The notes below the pieces were generated by a model. It saw nothing but the letters and a program-made list of their open reading frames with translations, did not search any database and had not been told where the DNA came from. DNA of 64,000 nt from Paenibacillus sp. SYP-B3998 (GTDB taxonomy: Bacteria; Bacillota; Bacilli; Paenibacillales; NBRC-103111), in NCBI RefSeq assembly GCF_010820665.1, contig NZ_JAAIKC010000015.1:46429-110428 (forward strand), in the 5' to 3' direction. A program made the translations under genes and the position numbers. Below, piece after piece: positions 43,289-51,340 of the stretch (position 1 is its first letter; each line of letters opens with the position of its first letter).

Positions 43289-44278
43289 TGGGGACATCCC
43301 TGTTGACTCTCTGATGATTAATTCCGGTGATAACACAATTCGCTGCTTATCACCAGTACTCATCTGCAGTTCCTTCACGAGCATATCAATCACAAGCTTG
43401 CCCATTTGTTCAATCGGTTGGGCGATTGTTGTAAGCGAAGGAGCCGAAACCGCGGCTAGCAGGGTGTTATCAAAGCTGACGATGGATAGCTCCCCAGGGA
43501 CGCTAATTCCGTTTTCTCTGGCGGCTTGAAGAGCCCCTATCGCGGATAGATCATTGCAACAGAATAAAGCTGTCGGCCTATTTGCATGCGCCAACCAGTT
43601 AGCCGCTGCACGCTTGCCATCCTCAATCCGGTAATCGCAGGTCTGAACGAGTTCATCCGGCAGCTCTAAGCCTTCCGCTTCCAGCGCTTGCCGGAAACCC
43701 CTTACTCTCTCGCCGTTATGCTTCTCGGACAAAACCGCTATTCGCCGATGACCACGGTCCAACAGGTGTCGCGCAGCTAATCTGCCCCCTAGGTAATCAT
43801 CTACGATTACCTTATGCACAGCATCGGATATGCAATCACGTGCGATGAATGCGACTGGAATTGCCTCCGTTAACAGGGGGGCTAGCAGTTCCACATTCTC
43901 CAAGCCCGTTCCGATCACAAGGCCATCAATTCGCTTCTGCAGCAGCAAATGAATATAGCTCTCTACACGTTCATGATTATGATCCGTGCTGCAGATAATG
44001 ACGCTGTAGCCCAATTGTCGGGCTCTGTTCTCCACAGCGCGAGCAATCTCCGCAAAAAATGGATTGGCAATATCGGGAATCAGCAGTCCAATGGTATAAG
44101 TACGTTTACCTGTAAGTGCAGAGGCAATCATGCTTGGCTGATACTGAAGCCTATCCACTATATCCAGGATGTGGGCACGCCTCTCTTTGCTCATCTTCCC
44201 TTTACCGTGAATGGCATTGGATATAGTAGCAATTGAAACCCCAGCTTCTTTGGCGACATCATAGATCGTGGCCTTCAC
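43274..44278 (-). CDS. LacI-family transcriptional regulator
   Basis: A 334-residue repressor-type regulator. The N-terminal helix-turn-helix is typical (TIYDVAKEAGVSIATISNAI), and a periplasmic-binding-protein-like sugar domain follows (GLLIPDIANPFFAEI; IVSFDN). GTG 44278 is the natural start: it overlaps the stop of the membrane gene as GTGA, has GGTGA upstream, and puts the helix-turn-helix at residue 1. A frame that stays open up to 44512 only duplicates the neighbour's sequence. The coupling suggests that regulator and membrane protein are made together. A perfect TTAAGCGCTTAA palindrome before the membrane gene is the expected operator, so self-repression is likely. The effector is unknown. 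Confidence 0.93.
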   Translation of the reverse strand: MKATIYDVAKEAGVSIATISNAIHGKGKMSKERRAHILDIVDRLQYQPSMIASALTGKRTYTIGLLIPDIANPFFAEIARAVENRARQLGYSVIICSTDHNHERVESYIHLLLQKRIDGLVIGTGLENVELLAPLLTEAIPVAFIARDCISDAVHKVIVDDYLGGRLAARHLLDRGHRRIAVLSEKHNGERVRGFRQALEAEGLELPDELVQTCDYRIEDGKRAAANWLAHANRPTALFCCNDLSAIGALQAARENGISVPGELSIVSFDNTLLAAVSAPSLTTIAQPIEQMGKLVIDMLVKELQMSTGDKQRIVLSPELIIRESTGMSPKNKA

Positions 44279-44709
44279 GAGGATTTCACCAAACAAAAAA
44301 CACCGAACAGAATAATCAGAATGCTGCCTAATTTCTGCAGCGTAATCGGCGATTGGGGCGTGCCGAACCAACCAAAATGATTCATGCAAGCTGAAAACAA
44401 CACCTGTCCTAATATAAGTAAAACATACACAGGGAGCGTTCCTAAGCTGCCGATGGAGAAAGAGACGGCAAACATGAGAAAGACGCCTAAGAGACCAGAT
44501 ACGAGCATCCACAGCGCAGGTCCCGTGCTGACCATCTTTGCTTCTCCTCGTGAAACAACAATAATCAGGCTAATGATCACCTGCACGAGGGATACACCGA
44601 CAATCATGACATATTGGCCCGAGCTTTTGCCCACATAAGAATTAATTGCCCCTTGGATAGATCCTAATGAACCTGCCATTAACGCAAGAAACATACCGAA
44701 AACATTCAC
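44275..44709 (-). CDS. DMT-superfamily membrane protein, YdcZ/DUF606 type
   Basis: A 144-residue, very hydrophobic protein with about five membrane segments. It resembles the small YdcZ (DUF606) branch of the drug/metabolite transporter group (N-terminal GSxGSIQGAINS-like segment, C-terminal KxGSxLIILFG). Start GTG 44709 has GAGGTGA about 7 nt upstream. Its TGA overlaps the GTG start of the LacI-family gene. The substrate is not predictable; control by a sugar-type regulator suggests a metabolite rather than a drug. Confidence 0.85.
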   Translation of the reverse strand: MNVFGMFLALMAGSLGSIQGAINSYVGKSSGQYVMIVGVSLVQVIISLIIVVSRGEAKMVSTGPALWMLVSGLLGVFLMFAVSFSIGSLGTLPVYVLLILGQVLFSACMNHFGWFGTPQSPITLQKLGSILIILFGVFCLVKSS

Positions 44710-44746
44710 TGCTCGTTCACCTCAGTAAAGTTATTACGCGAATAGG

Positions 44747-44758
44747 TTAAGCGCTTAA
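44747..44758. promoter_or_regulatory. LacI-family operator palindrome
   Basis: TTAAGCGCTTAA is a perfect palindrome with the central CG typical of LacI-family operators. It lies about 40 bp upstream of the membrane-protein start in the same operon as a LacI-family gene, consistent with autoregulation. The rest of the gene-free stretch 44710-45181 holds no convincing gene. Confidence 0.65.
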
Positions 44759-45119
44759 TCTAACTTTACTATTTTCTGTTTCCTCCTTCAACTTTTTTAT
44801 TATTCCACTGCTAGATATTGGGTACTGCTGATTTTAAACCTTCTACTTCTATCTTAGCCCCAGCGGCATGCGGGCACACTTCCCTGAAACGAGACGATAA
44901 CTCTCTTGATCTTTCAGAATTCAGTAACTGCGGTTTTCAATCTGAATCTCTACCGGCAGCTCTGTATAATTTTGCGCTAAGCCTAAATTTATTTCGTTCA
45001 TAGGGTCCCTCCATGTACAATGGTAGATAATACAGACACCCGTTTACGCTACTCCATTTGATTTTACACACAATTTCCCACAATGTTTCGATAGGATGTC
45101 CATAATCTTTCGGTACAGT

Positions 45120-45158
45120 AAGGAGGTAAGGGAGACACAGTCCCCTTCATCACTTACC
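45120..45158 (+). promoter_or_regulatory. Structured 5' leader with an orphan perfect Shine-Dalgarno
   Basis: AAGGAGGT (45120-45127) is a perfect anti-16S match but no start codon follows within reach. It runs into a hairpin (GGTAA/TTACC outer, GGGA/TCCC inner, 45125-45158). The real ribosome site of the next gene (GAGAGGAG) lies about 10 nt further on. Such orphan sites can stabilise mRNA (the STAB-SD of cryIIIA is the known case) or gate translation. Confidence 0.45.
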
Positions 45159-45181
45159 TAAACCGAGAGGAGTTTTCAAAC

Positions 45182-45982
45182 ATGAAAACACAATGGAAAA
45201 ACCGCGTAAATCAAACTGCTCTAGCAGCTTTAATGGTTACAATGGCTTTAGGAGCTGGAAGTGCTTCCGCTGCCGAGACAGGCGCCCAAGAGCAAGGGCA
45301 TAAGCAATTCGCCTCAACGATAACGTATTCCGCTACTACTCCATTTCAGCCAGCCTATGGAAGTTCAAGCTTATTACTGCAACCAGCCATCGAGCGGAAT
45401 TACTTCAAACTGCTTGCAAGCACTTACGCACCAGAAACAGTCGGGGACTGGAAGCAAGCCCTAGAAGAACGGAAACAACTTGATGCTCAGCTGCCCAAGC
45501 TAACAAGCAATTTTGTAATCATGAAGCGAGCTGTTCAGGCAAATGACTCAGAAAATACGAAATCAGACGAAACGGCTTCTTTTGAGGGCGAAAAACTGGG
45601 TGCAACCCTACGTGTAACAACAAGTGCTCCTGCGACTAGCACAACTCCAAACGATACATCGGAATCGTCTAAGAATAAGAGCGATTCATCCGCTCTCATT
45701 CAACTAGAACGCAACAAGTATACGATCCTACCTCAAGATTTAGCTTGGACGCAAGGCCAATCCCAAGCGCTTCCAGTTGAGACAATCCAAGCGAGTGATA
45801 TAATGAAGGCTGAGCCAACGGAAGCATTTAAACGCCAACAAAAGCTTACTGAAGCCATAGAAGCTGATGACTCGGCATCCATTCGCAGCTTGCTGCCAGA
45901 GCTATTGAAAGACTATCGAAATGAAACCGAATCGCTTCGCACTTTAATCAAAAATTTACAAACGGGTGTATCTAAACCATAA
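45182..45982 (+). CDS. Secreted protein of unknown function upstream of CssRS-like pair
   Basis: A 266-residue protein that I do not recognise. It starts with a clear signal peptide (KNR, then a hydrophobic ALMVTMALGAG core and an SASA-AET cleavage site near residue 30). The mature part is hydrophilic, rich in Ser, Thr, Lys and Glu, with no cysteine pair, no membrane segment and no known catalytic motif; the C-terminal third looks helical. ATG 45182 has GAGAGGAG 9 nt upstream. The gene ends in its own terminator about 80 bp before the CssR-like regulator, so it is probably transcribed separately but may be functionally linked to extracytoplasmic stress sensing. That link is inference from position. 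Confidence 0.85.
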   Translation: MKTQWKNRVNQTALAALMVTMALGAGSASAAETGAQEQGHKQFASTITYSATTPFQPAYGSSSLLLQPAIERNYFKLLASTYAPETVGDWKQALEERKQLDAQLPKLTSNFVIMKRAVQANDSENTKSDETASFEGEKLGATLRVTTSAPATSTTPNDTSESSKNKSDSSALIQLERNKYTILPQDLAWTQGQSQALPVETIQASDIMKAEPTEAFKRQQKLTEAIEADDSASIRSLLPELLKDYRNETESLRTLIKNLQTGVSKP

Positions 45983-45991
45983 ATGAAACAA

Positions 45992-46034
45992 GGTGGGACC
46001 GTTACGCAAATGCGGGCGGTTCCGCCTTTTCTCT
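45992..46034 (+). terminator. Intrinsic terminator after the secreted protein gene
   Basis: GGTGGGACCG pairs with CGGTTCCGCC (two G-U pairs) around a 15-nt loop and is followed by TTTTCTCT. Confidence 0.75.
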
Positions 46035-46063
46035 ATCGGTGATACGCAACAGGAGGCTGCTTC

Positions 46064-46759
46064 ATGTATCAAATCTATTTAGTGGAAGATGAAGAGCATT
46101 TGAGCGGTGTTCTTGCCGCTTATTTAGCCAAAGAGGGGTGGCAAGTGCGTGCGTTCCCTGACGGAACTTCGGCTCAGTCAGCAATAAGGGAACGACCGGA
46201 CTTGTGGGTCCTTGATATCATGCTTCCCGGTGTGGACGGGTATCAACTGATGCGTGAAATCAAAGCAGATCAACCGTCGCAGCCCGTTATATTCATCTCT
46301 GCACGCGACGCAGATATCGACCGTATCATTGGGCTGGAGCTAGGCAGCGACGATTATTTGTCCAAGCCCTTTCTCCCCCGCGAGTTGGTGATTCGAAGTC
46401 GTAAGCTGCTCGAACGCGTATACGGTGGTGCAGCTGCCCTCAATCCTGCTGGCTCTCAAGAACGTCGTTCGAAGCTTACATCTGCTCCCTATCTTATTGA
46501 TGAACGGGCCCGCATTGTCACAGACGGGGATGGCACTAAGTTAGAGCTCACCTCCAAGGAATTTGACCTGCTTGTTTATTTGGTGAACCACCCTGGACAA
46601 CTTCTGGAACGCGAACAAGTACTCACGTCAATCTGGGGAATGGATTATTATGGTTCGGACCGTGTGGTAGATGATCTGGTGCGCAGGCTTCGCCGCAAGC
46701 TACCGGAACTTCGACTAGAAACGGTATACGGATTTGGGTATAGGATGGTGCAGGCATGA
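46064..46759 (+). CDS. cssR: CssR-like response regulator (secretion stress)
   Basis: A 231-residue OmpR-family regulator with the receiver residues VEDEE, LDIMLPG (phosphoacceptor Asp) and SKPF, and a winged-helix domain. Several stretches match what I recall of Bacillus CssR closely: FISARDADIDR, the LGLELGS-like turn, KPFLPRELVIR, and DRVVDDLVRRLRRK with YGFGYRM at the end. In Bacillus, CssR with CssS induces the quality-control proteases HtrA and HtrB when misfolded secreted proteins accumulate. ATG 46064 has GGAGG about 8 nt upstream. Its TGA overlaps the kinase ATG (ATGA), so the two are translationally coupled. Confidence 0.85.
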   Translation: MYQIYLVEDEEHLSGVLAAYLAKEGWQVRAFPDGTSAQSAIRERPDLWVLDIMLPGVDGYQLMREIKADQPSQPVIFISARDADIDRIIGLELGSDDYLSKPFLPRELVIRSRKLLERVYGGAAALNPAGSQERRSKLTSAPYLIDERARIVTDGDGTKLELTSKEFDLLVYLVNHPGQLLEREQVLTSIWGMDYYGSDRVVDDLVRRLRRKLPELRLETVYGFGYRMVQA

Positions 46760-48345
46760 GATTAAGAATTGGGCACTGGCCACTGGCCGTCAAGCTGTGG
46801 GGAGCTTTCGCTGCGTTGACTTTATTCATTTTTGCACTTCTGGCCATCTTACTGCCTTGGACGTTGAAGGGCTTTTTTACGGAGCAGTTGTACGACCTAT
46901 TGGTTGATACACAAAGTGTCCTGCAAGTGGAACAAAGTGGTTTGGCAACCCCGGCACTCCGTGTTACTACATCCACAACCGCTTCTTCCCCCATCTTTGA
47001 AAGTGTAACCCGCGGGAAGAGCATTCCATATACAGATGCAGTTGCAGATACACATGCCGTTACAGTTACTAAAGAGGACAAAGAGGAACTTTCTGCTAAA
47101 TTAATAAATATGGCGGATTCTATGATCGCCACGCGGATCATTGCTTCACCTATGGAAGGACCAGCTATCCGGCATTTTATGATTAATGGTACCTCACCTG
47201 CCGCTGTTTCAACGGTACCGGCAGCCGAAATTGGTCAGCCTTTCATTCAAGCGATGGAACAAGATGCTTTTACCCAAGTTGTACCCTTGGAGAAATATAC
47301 CCGCAGCATCGACAACAAAAGTATTTTCTATGTCATCCGTAAGGAGCTTCTGCAAGGTGAGCCGAATTTCATCGTTTCCTATGCTTGGGGCAATTATCGT
47401 AATGACCTCGTCATGACGATGTTCGGAAGGCTGATGCTTCTGATGGTGGCTTTGATTGTGGTGAGTTGGCTCCCTTGTTTAGGTCTTGCGCGTTATTTCA
47501 CCCGTCCCCTTGTACAAATGGAGCGTCATGTAGGACGACTCGCAGTACGCGACTGGCACAAGCCTATAGAAACAGGCCGAAAGGACGAGTTCGGACGCCT
47601 AGCCAAAGCGATAGAATCCATGAGACAGCGGCTGGTTCGCCAAGATCAAGCCCAACAATTTTTTCTACAACACACCTCACATGAACTAAAGACGCCCGTT
47701 ATGGTCATTCGCAGCTATGCGCAATCAATTCAAGACGGTATTTTTCCAAAAGGAACCTTGCATGCAAGCGTCGCCGTCATTATGAAAGAGGGTGATCGGT
47801 TGGAGAAAAGGATCCGCGACTTGCTGCTGCTGAATAAGCTCAATTATTTGACAGCTTTGGAGAAGCCGTTTCTTCCGTTCGACTTAAATGAAGTCATCGA
47901 GGATGTCGTGGAAAGACTTCGTTACAGACGCCCCGAAATCCAATGGGAGATGGATCTATGGCCTCATATTCAATTAATAGGCGATTCTGAACAATGGAAA
48001 GTCGCACTAGAAAATATGCTGGACAACCAGCTGCGCTATGCCAATACGAGCATTCAGATTGCCATAAAGCCAAGCGCAGCCCATCCTGATACTAAAAACG
48101 TTCCGCCTACCTTCCGGATCAGTAATGACGGCCCTGCCTTAGATCAAACCATTGCAGAGAGCTTATTCGAGCCTTTCCGCTCTGGAGGAGATGGCCAGTT
48201 CGGCCTCGGGCTTGCGATCGTCAAGCAAATTGCCGAACATCATGGTATGAGCGTACGAGCGGTCAATGAGAAGGAAGTTGTAGCCTTCTACATTGAACCC
48301 GGGAGAGATCCGATTGCGGCTGCTCCTCAAGAAGAGATTGCTTAG
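46756..48345 (+). CDS. cssS: CssS-like sensor histidine kinase
   Basis: A 529-residue membrane kinase. A membrane segment (about 15-37), an extracytoplasmic domain of about 175 residues, a second membrane segment (about 215-237), HAMP, then a HisKA domain (TSHELKTPVMVIRSYAQS with the phosphorylated His) and an ATPase domain (N box DNQLRYANT, FGLGLAIV). The region IQDGIFPKGTL matches the Bacillus CssS type as I recall it. The extracytoplasmic loop is Ser/Thr-rich and longer than in Bacillus. It is the partner of CssR. A bidirectional terminator follows 20 bp after the stop. Confidence 0.83.
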   Translation: MRLRIGHWPLAVKLWGAFAALTLFIFALLAILLPWTLKGFFTEQLYDLLVDTQSVLQVEQSGLATPALRVTTSTTASSPIFESVTRGKSIPYTDAVADTHAVTVTKEDKEELSAKLINMADSMIATRIIASPMEGPAIRHFMINGTSPAAVSTVPAAEIGQPFIQAMEQDAFTQVVPLEKYTRSIDNKSIFYVIRKELLQGEPNFIVSYAWGNYRNDLVMTMFGRLMLLMVALIVVSWLPCLGLARYFTRPLVQMERHVGRLAVRDWHKPIETGRKDEFGRLAKAIESMRQRLVRQDQAQQFFLQHTSHELKTPVMVIRSYAQSIQDGIFPKGTLHASVAVIMKEGDRLEKRIRDLLLLNKLNYLTALEKPFLPFDLNEVIEDVVERLRYRRPEIQWEMDLWPHIQLIGDSEQWKVALENMLDNQLRYANTSIQIAIKPSAAHPDTKNVPPTFRISNDGPALDQTIAESLFEPFRSGGDGQFGLGLAIVKQIAEHHGMSVRAVNEKEVVAFYIEPGRDPIAAAPQEEIA

Positions 48346-48364
48346 AGAATACCCTCTTATGCCA

Positions 48365-48421
48365 AAAGCCCGCTGAGACATGTTCGCATACAACTGCGAC
48401 CAAGCTTAGCGGGCTTTCTTT
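48365..48421. terminator. Bidirectional terminator between cssS and the ThuA-like gene
   Basis: AAAGCCCGCT and AGCGGGCTTT form a perfect 10-bp stem with a long loop, followed by CTTT on the plus strand and TTTT on the minus strand. It serves two convergent genes. Confidence 0.75.
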
Positions 48422-48444
48422 GAAGCTATTCACGTACAGCTAGC

Positions 48445-49182
48445 TTAAGCTTGTACTTTTGCTTTAATTTCTTCTAAAGGCTTGTGATTGCCGTATTTCG
48501 GATATTCACGCTTACTTGGAGCAGCCCACACAACAGCATTGCTAATGACGCGACGAATCTGCTCATTATAATAAGTGCGGTACGTTTCATGTCCGGGACG
48601 GAAATAAAATATTTTCCCATTGCCGCGTGTAAACGTACAGCCGCTGCGGAATACTTCTCCGCCTTCAAACCAAGAAACCATGATCAGCTCATCTGGCTGT
48701 GGAATGTCGAAATGCTCTCCATACATCTCTTCTGCTTCAAGCTCGATGTACTCGCCGATGCCCTCTACGATTGGATGCCCTGGAGCAACGACCCATAGTC
48801 GCTCTTTCTCATCCGCTTCACGCCATTTGAGATCACAAGAGGTACCCATTAATTTCTTAAACACTTTGGAAAAGTGACCCGAGTGCAGCACGATCAGTCC
48901 CATCCCATGAAGAACACGTTCTTGTACGCGATTCACAATCGCATCCTGCACCTCATCGTGTGCCTTATGTCCCCACCAAATCAAGACATCCGTGTTATTT
49001 AAAACATCTTCCGATAAACCGTGTTCGGCATCATCCAATGTCGCGTAAGTCAAAACTACCTCTGAACCCAATCCTTCGCCAATTGCAGTGTGGATACCAT
49101 CTGGATAAGCAGCGCGTACGATTTCACTTTCTTTTTCATGACGGAATTCATTCCATACGGTAACTCTAAGCTTCTGACTCAT
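48445..49182 (-). CDS. ThuA-like domain protein
   Basis: A 245-residue protein of the ThuA (trehalose-utilisation, glutamine-amidotransferase-like) family. Visible marks are [10 protein letters not shown] at the start, [23 protein letters not shown] (in place of the amidotransferase nucleophile elbow), and [17 protein letters not shown] near the C-terminus. It has no signal peptide and is probably cytosolic. The family acts in disaccharide or sugar-derivative use, but the exact reaction is unsettled. ATG 49182 has GGAGGG about 8 nt upstream. It is transcribed divergently from an AraC-family regulator, which probably controls it. Confidence 0.88.
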   Translation of the reverse strand: MSQKLRVTVWNEFRHEKESEIVRAAYPDGIHTAIGEGLGSEVVLTYATLDDAEHGLSEDVLNNTDVLIWWGHKAHDEVQDAIVNRVQERVLHGMGLIVLHSGHFSKVFKKLMGTSCDLKWREADEKERLWVVAPGHPIVEGIGEYIELEAEEMYGEHFDIPQPDELIMVSWFEGGEVFRSGCTFTRGNGKIFYFRPGHETYRTYYNEQIRRVISNAVVWAAPSKREYPKYGNHKPLEEIKAKVQA

Positions 49183-49272
49183 GTTTATTTTCCCTCCAAG
49201 ACAGCGTATTCAATCTACTTCCGAGTATAGTCATTCCACCCCCGAAAATAAATGCATGATCCTGCTCACTTC

Positions 49273-49365
49273 TTATTCAAATGTGTCCTTCTATCTCCAA
49301 GAATGATATAATCATCTTGATAAATCTTGCTTAGACACTTTTTCGATTTATTCAAATATGTCCTT
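49273..49365. promoter_or_regulatory. Near-identical 18-bp direct repeats and -10 box in the ThuA/AraC divergent promoter
   Basis: TTATTCAAATGTGTCCTT (49273-49290) and TTATTCAAATATGTCCTT (49348-49365) differ at one base and are 75 bp apart. A perfect -10, TATAAT, lies at 49307-49312 on the plus strand with no TTGACA-like -35; the first repeat covers that position. Direct repeats beside a weak -35 fit an AraC-type activator site. Confidence 0.6.
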
Positions 49366-49389
49366 ATTGTTAGCGAGGGAAACACCTTT

Positions 49390-50325
49390 ATGGAGAATAT
49401 ACACAACCCATTCACAGAAATCTTCAATGAAGAAGTCATTTATCAGAACCCGCTTCTTTTCCTCAAAATATGGGAAATCAGCACCGACACGCCCCTGTCA
49501 GAGATTCCAAACCCTTGGTTTTGGCATTACCATAAGCAGGTCGAATTTCTTGTTGTGACCGAGGGACGCCTCGGTATTCAAACAAAGCACGATTACACCG
49601 TAATGGCATCCGGCGATGTCATGGTACTTGGTTCCTCCCAGCTGCATCGTACCCATAAGCATTCCGCAGAAGCGCTTAGACAGATTGTTTTTCAAATTGA
49701 TTTGACGCAGCACTTTGATCTGGGGACGATGCCATACTTACACTGTTTCTCAGAGCTGACGCACCCTCTCGAACAGTTTAATCAGCTGTTCCGTGAAAAC
49801 GAAACGGTAAAGCGCACTGCTTACAGCTTAATCATGAACATTTATGATGAATCTCAATCGCGGAAACTTGGCTATGAGCTAGCCATCAGTGCAGCTATCA
49901 AAAATCTATTGCTGTTGCTGCTGCGCAATGATAGCCGTGATTTTTCAAGCCTGACTGCGGAAACGGGACTTTCCCGCTTAAGGCCTGCACTCGATTATAT
50001 TGATCTGAATCTCAGTGAGAAAATATCCGTCGAAGACGTATGCAGTGTGCTCAACCTAAGCTATCACTACTTTATTAAGTATTTCAAAAAAGTGATGGGT
50101 CTCTCCTTCGTTGACTATGTTAATTATAAGCGCATCAAAAAAGCCGAGCGCCTCCTTCTGACCGGAGACCTCAGCATTATGGAAGTAAGCTTTGAAGTAG
50201 GCATTCTGAACATGGCACAGTTCTACAAGCTGTTTAAGCGTCACAATCAGTGCTCGCCTAAAGAGTTCAAGCAACGTATGCGGAGCCAGACCGGGCTCGC
50301 ATCTGCACTTGCACAGGCGGATTAG
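49390..50325 (+). CDS. AraC-family transcriptional regulator with cupin sensor domain
   Basis: A 311-residue regulator. The N-terminal half is a cupin-like sensor (WHYHKQVEFLVV, then MASGDVMVLGSSQLHRTH). The C-terminal half carries two AraC helix-turn-helix motifs (SVEDVCSVLNLSYHYFIKYF and SIMEVSFEVGILNMAQFYKL) and the terminal KRHNQCSPKEF signature. ATG 49390 is preferred (GAGGG 9 nt upstream); a frame to 49327 has no ribosome site. The cupin type usually senses sugars. It is divergent from the ThuA-like gene, and direct repeats lie between them. Confidence 0.92.
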   Translation: MENIHNPFTEIFNEEVIYQNPLLFLKIWEISTDTPLSEIPNPWFWHYHKQVEFLVVTEGRLGIQTKHDYTVMASGDVMVLGSSQLHRTHKHSAEALRQIVFQIDLTQHFDLGTMPYLHCFSELTHPLEQFNQLFRENETVKRTAYSLIMNIYDESQSRKLGYELAISAAIKNLLLLLLRNDSRDFSSLTAETGLSRLRPALDYIDLNLSEKISVEDVCSVLNLSYHYFIKYFKKVMGLSFVDYVNYKRIKKAERLLLTGDLSIMEVSFEVGILNMAQFYKLFKRHNQCSPKEFKQRMRSQTGLASALAQAD

Positions 50326-50403
50326 TTGATCTTGCGAAGCCTGATTAGCTTGCGCAAGTGTTGGACATGCAGGGAGCATAGGTTCTAGTGAGCTTTAGTT
50401 CTA

Positions 50404-50438
50404 GTGAGCCATCAAGGCAGGAAGCCTTCATGGCTCAC
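50404..50438. terminator. Hairpin at the 3' end of the radical SAM gene
   Basis: GTGAGCCAT and ATGGCTCAC form a perfect 9-bp stem with an inner AAGGC/GCCTT helix; the radical SAM gene's stop lies in it. There is no T-run on either strand, so it may protect the 3' end rather than terminate. Confidence 0.4.
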
Positions 50439-51233
50439 AAACACACGCTCCTGCGGAAAATATCGCAGGAGTTGCTCCCTAACGCGCTCGTACGCTTCTG
50501 GACTGTACCAGTCTGGAAGCTCCAGCGCGTCATAAATATCCCGCACGCCGATGCGTTCCGTGCGCTTGCCTTTACTGCCATCGCCCATGAAGTAATCGTC
50601 GATGCACACCCGATCCACGATATGGGACAGCAGCTCGGCGAAACTCTCCGAGCTAGGCAGCGCTGGCGCAATCGTGGCCTGCACAGGAATGCCGCGCGCA
50701 GCAAGCTCGCGCAGCGCTCTTAAGCGCGCCGCTATTGGCGGCGCGGAGGGCGTGAACGCTCGGCGGATGTCCTCGCGATCCGTCTCAACCGTCATGCTGA
50801 CTCGCACATGCGCGCCGAGCAGCTCCAAGAGGTCCATATCCCGCGTCACAAGAGGACTACGAGTCTGCAAGAAGAGGAAATCCGGTTGGTTCCTGACCAT
50901 GACCTCCAAGAGCGAACGGGTGACTCGCTCAGTTACTTCTGCTGGCTGGTAAGGGTCCGTGCTGGAGGACATGAAGATCGTTACTGGGCCTTTGCGTTTC
51001 GCTTTAACAAGCTCGTTTTCCAGAAGGAGAGACGCATTGTCTTTCACATCGACCCATGTTCCCCAGTCCCCTCCTCCCCGAAACAGCGCAACAGGCATTT
51101 GTCTCACGTAACAATAAGAGCAAGCAAACGCACAGCCCGTATATGGATTCAGCGTGTGCGAGTATCCCTCCAAGTAACCACTCGCCCTATTCAGCAGTTG
51201 CTTCGCGGACTTCCGGCTCACCTCTATCTGCAA
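50412..51233 (-). CDS. Radical SAM protein, spore photolyase-like family
   Basis: A radical SAM protein of about 273 residues. The CAFACSYCY stretch gives the CxxxCxxC cluster motif near residue 37, preceded by NPYTGC; SSSTDPYQP is typical of the SPL/Rv2578c-like group. It is shorter than true spore photoproduct lyase, so the substrate is not known. TTG 51233 is chosen because AAAGGAG lies 9 nt upstream; an in-frame TTG at 51242 would touch the ribosome site. It lies beside DNA alkylation-repair genes, which is suggestive only. Confidence 0.88.
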   Translation of the reverse strand: MQIEVSRKSAKQLLNRASGYLEGYSHTLNPYTGCAFACSYCYVRQMPVALFRGGGDWGTWVDVKDNASLLLENELVKAKRKGPVTIFMSSSTDPYQPAEVTERVTRSLLEVMVRNQPDFLFLQTRSPLVTRDMDLLELLGAHVRVSMTVETDREDIRRAFTPSAPPIAARLRALRELAARGIPVQATIAPALPSSESFAELLSHIVDRVCIDDYFMGDGSKGKRTERIGVRDIYDALELPDWYSPEAYERVREQLLRYFPQERVFVSHEGFLP

Positions 51234-51270
51234 AGCAGCCAACTCCTTTCATATCTCCTGCTTTTGGCTT

Positions 51271-51340
51271 ATGCTCAATGCTCTCTACTCTATGCTTTAT
51301 GCTTTATGCTTTAGGCTTTAAGCTCTAAGCTCTAAGCTTT
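51271..51340. repeat. Ten-unit heptamer tandem repeat between ogt and the radical SAM gene
   Basis: Ten 7-bp units, consensus ATGCTTT grading into AAGCTCT, run from the radical SAM 5' flank up to the ogt stop codon. The last seven units (51292-51340) are the most regular. A slippage-type array of no known function. Confidence 0.85.

Noticed and set aside
44279..44512. N-terminal extension of the LacI-family gene
   Set aside because: It would overlap the membrane-protein gene for 78 codons and put a non-conserved tail before the helix-turn-helix; GTG 44278 has a ribosome site and GTGA coupling.
44818..45003. 61-codon plus-strand frame in the DMT/secreted-protein intergenic region
   Set aside because: No ribosome binding site, no recognisable domain, ordinary chance length.
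46623..47141. 172-codon minus-strand frame opposite cssR/cssS
   Set aside because: It is antisense to two clearly recognised genes and lacks domain or start signals.
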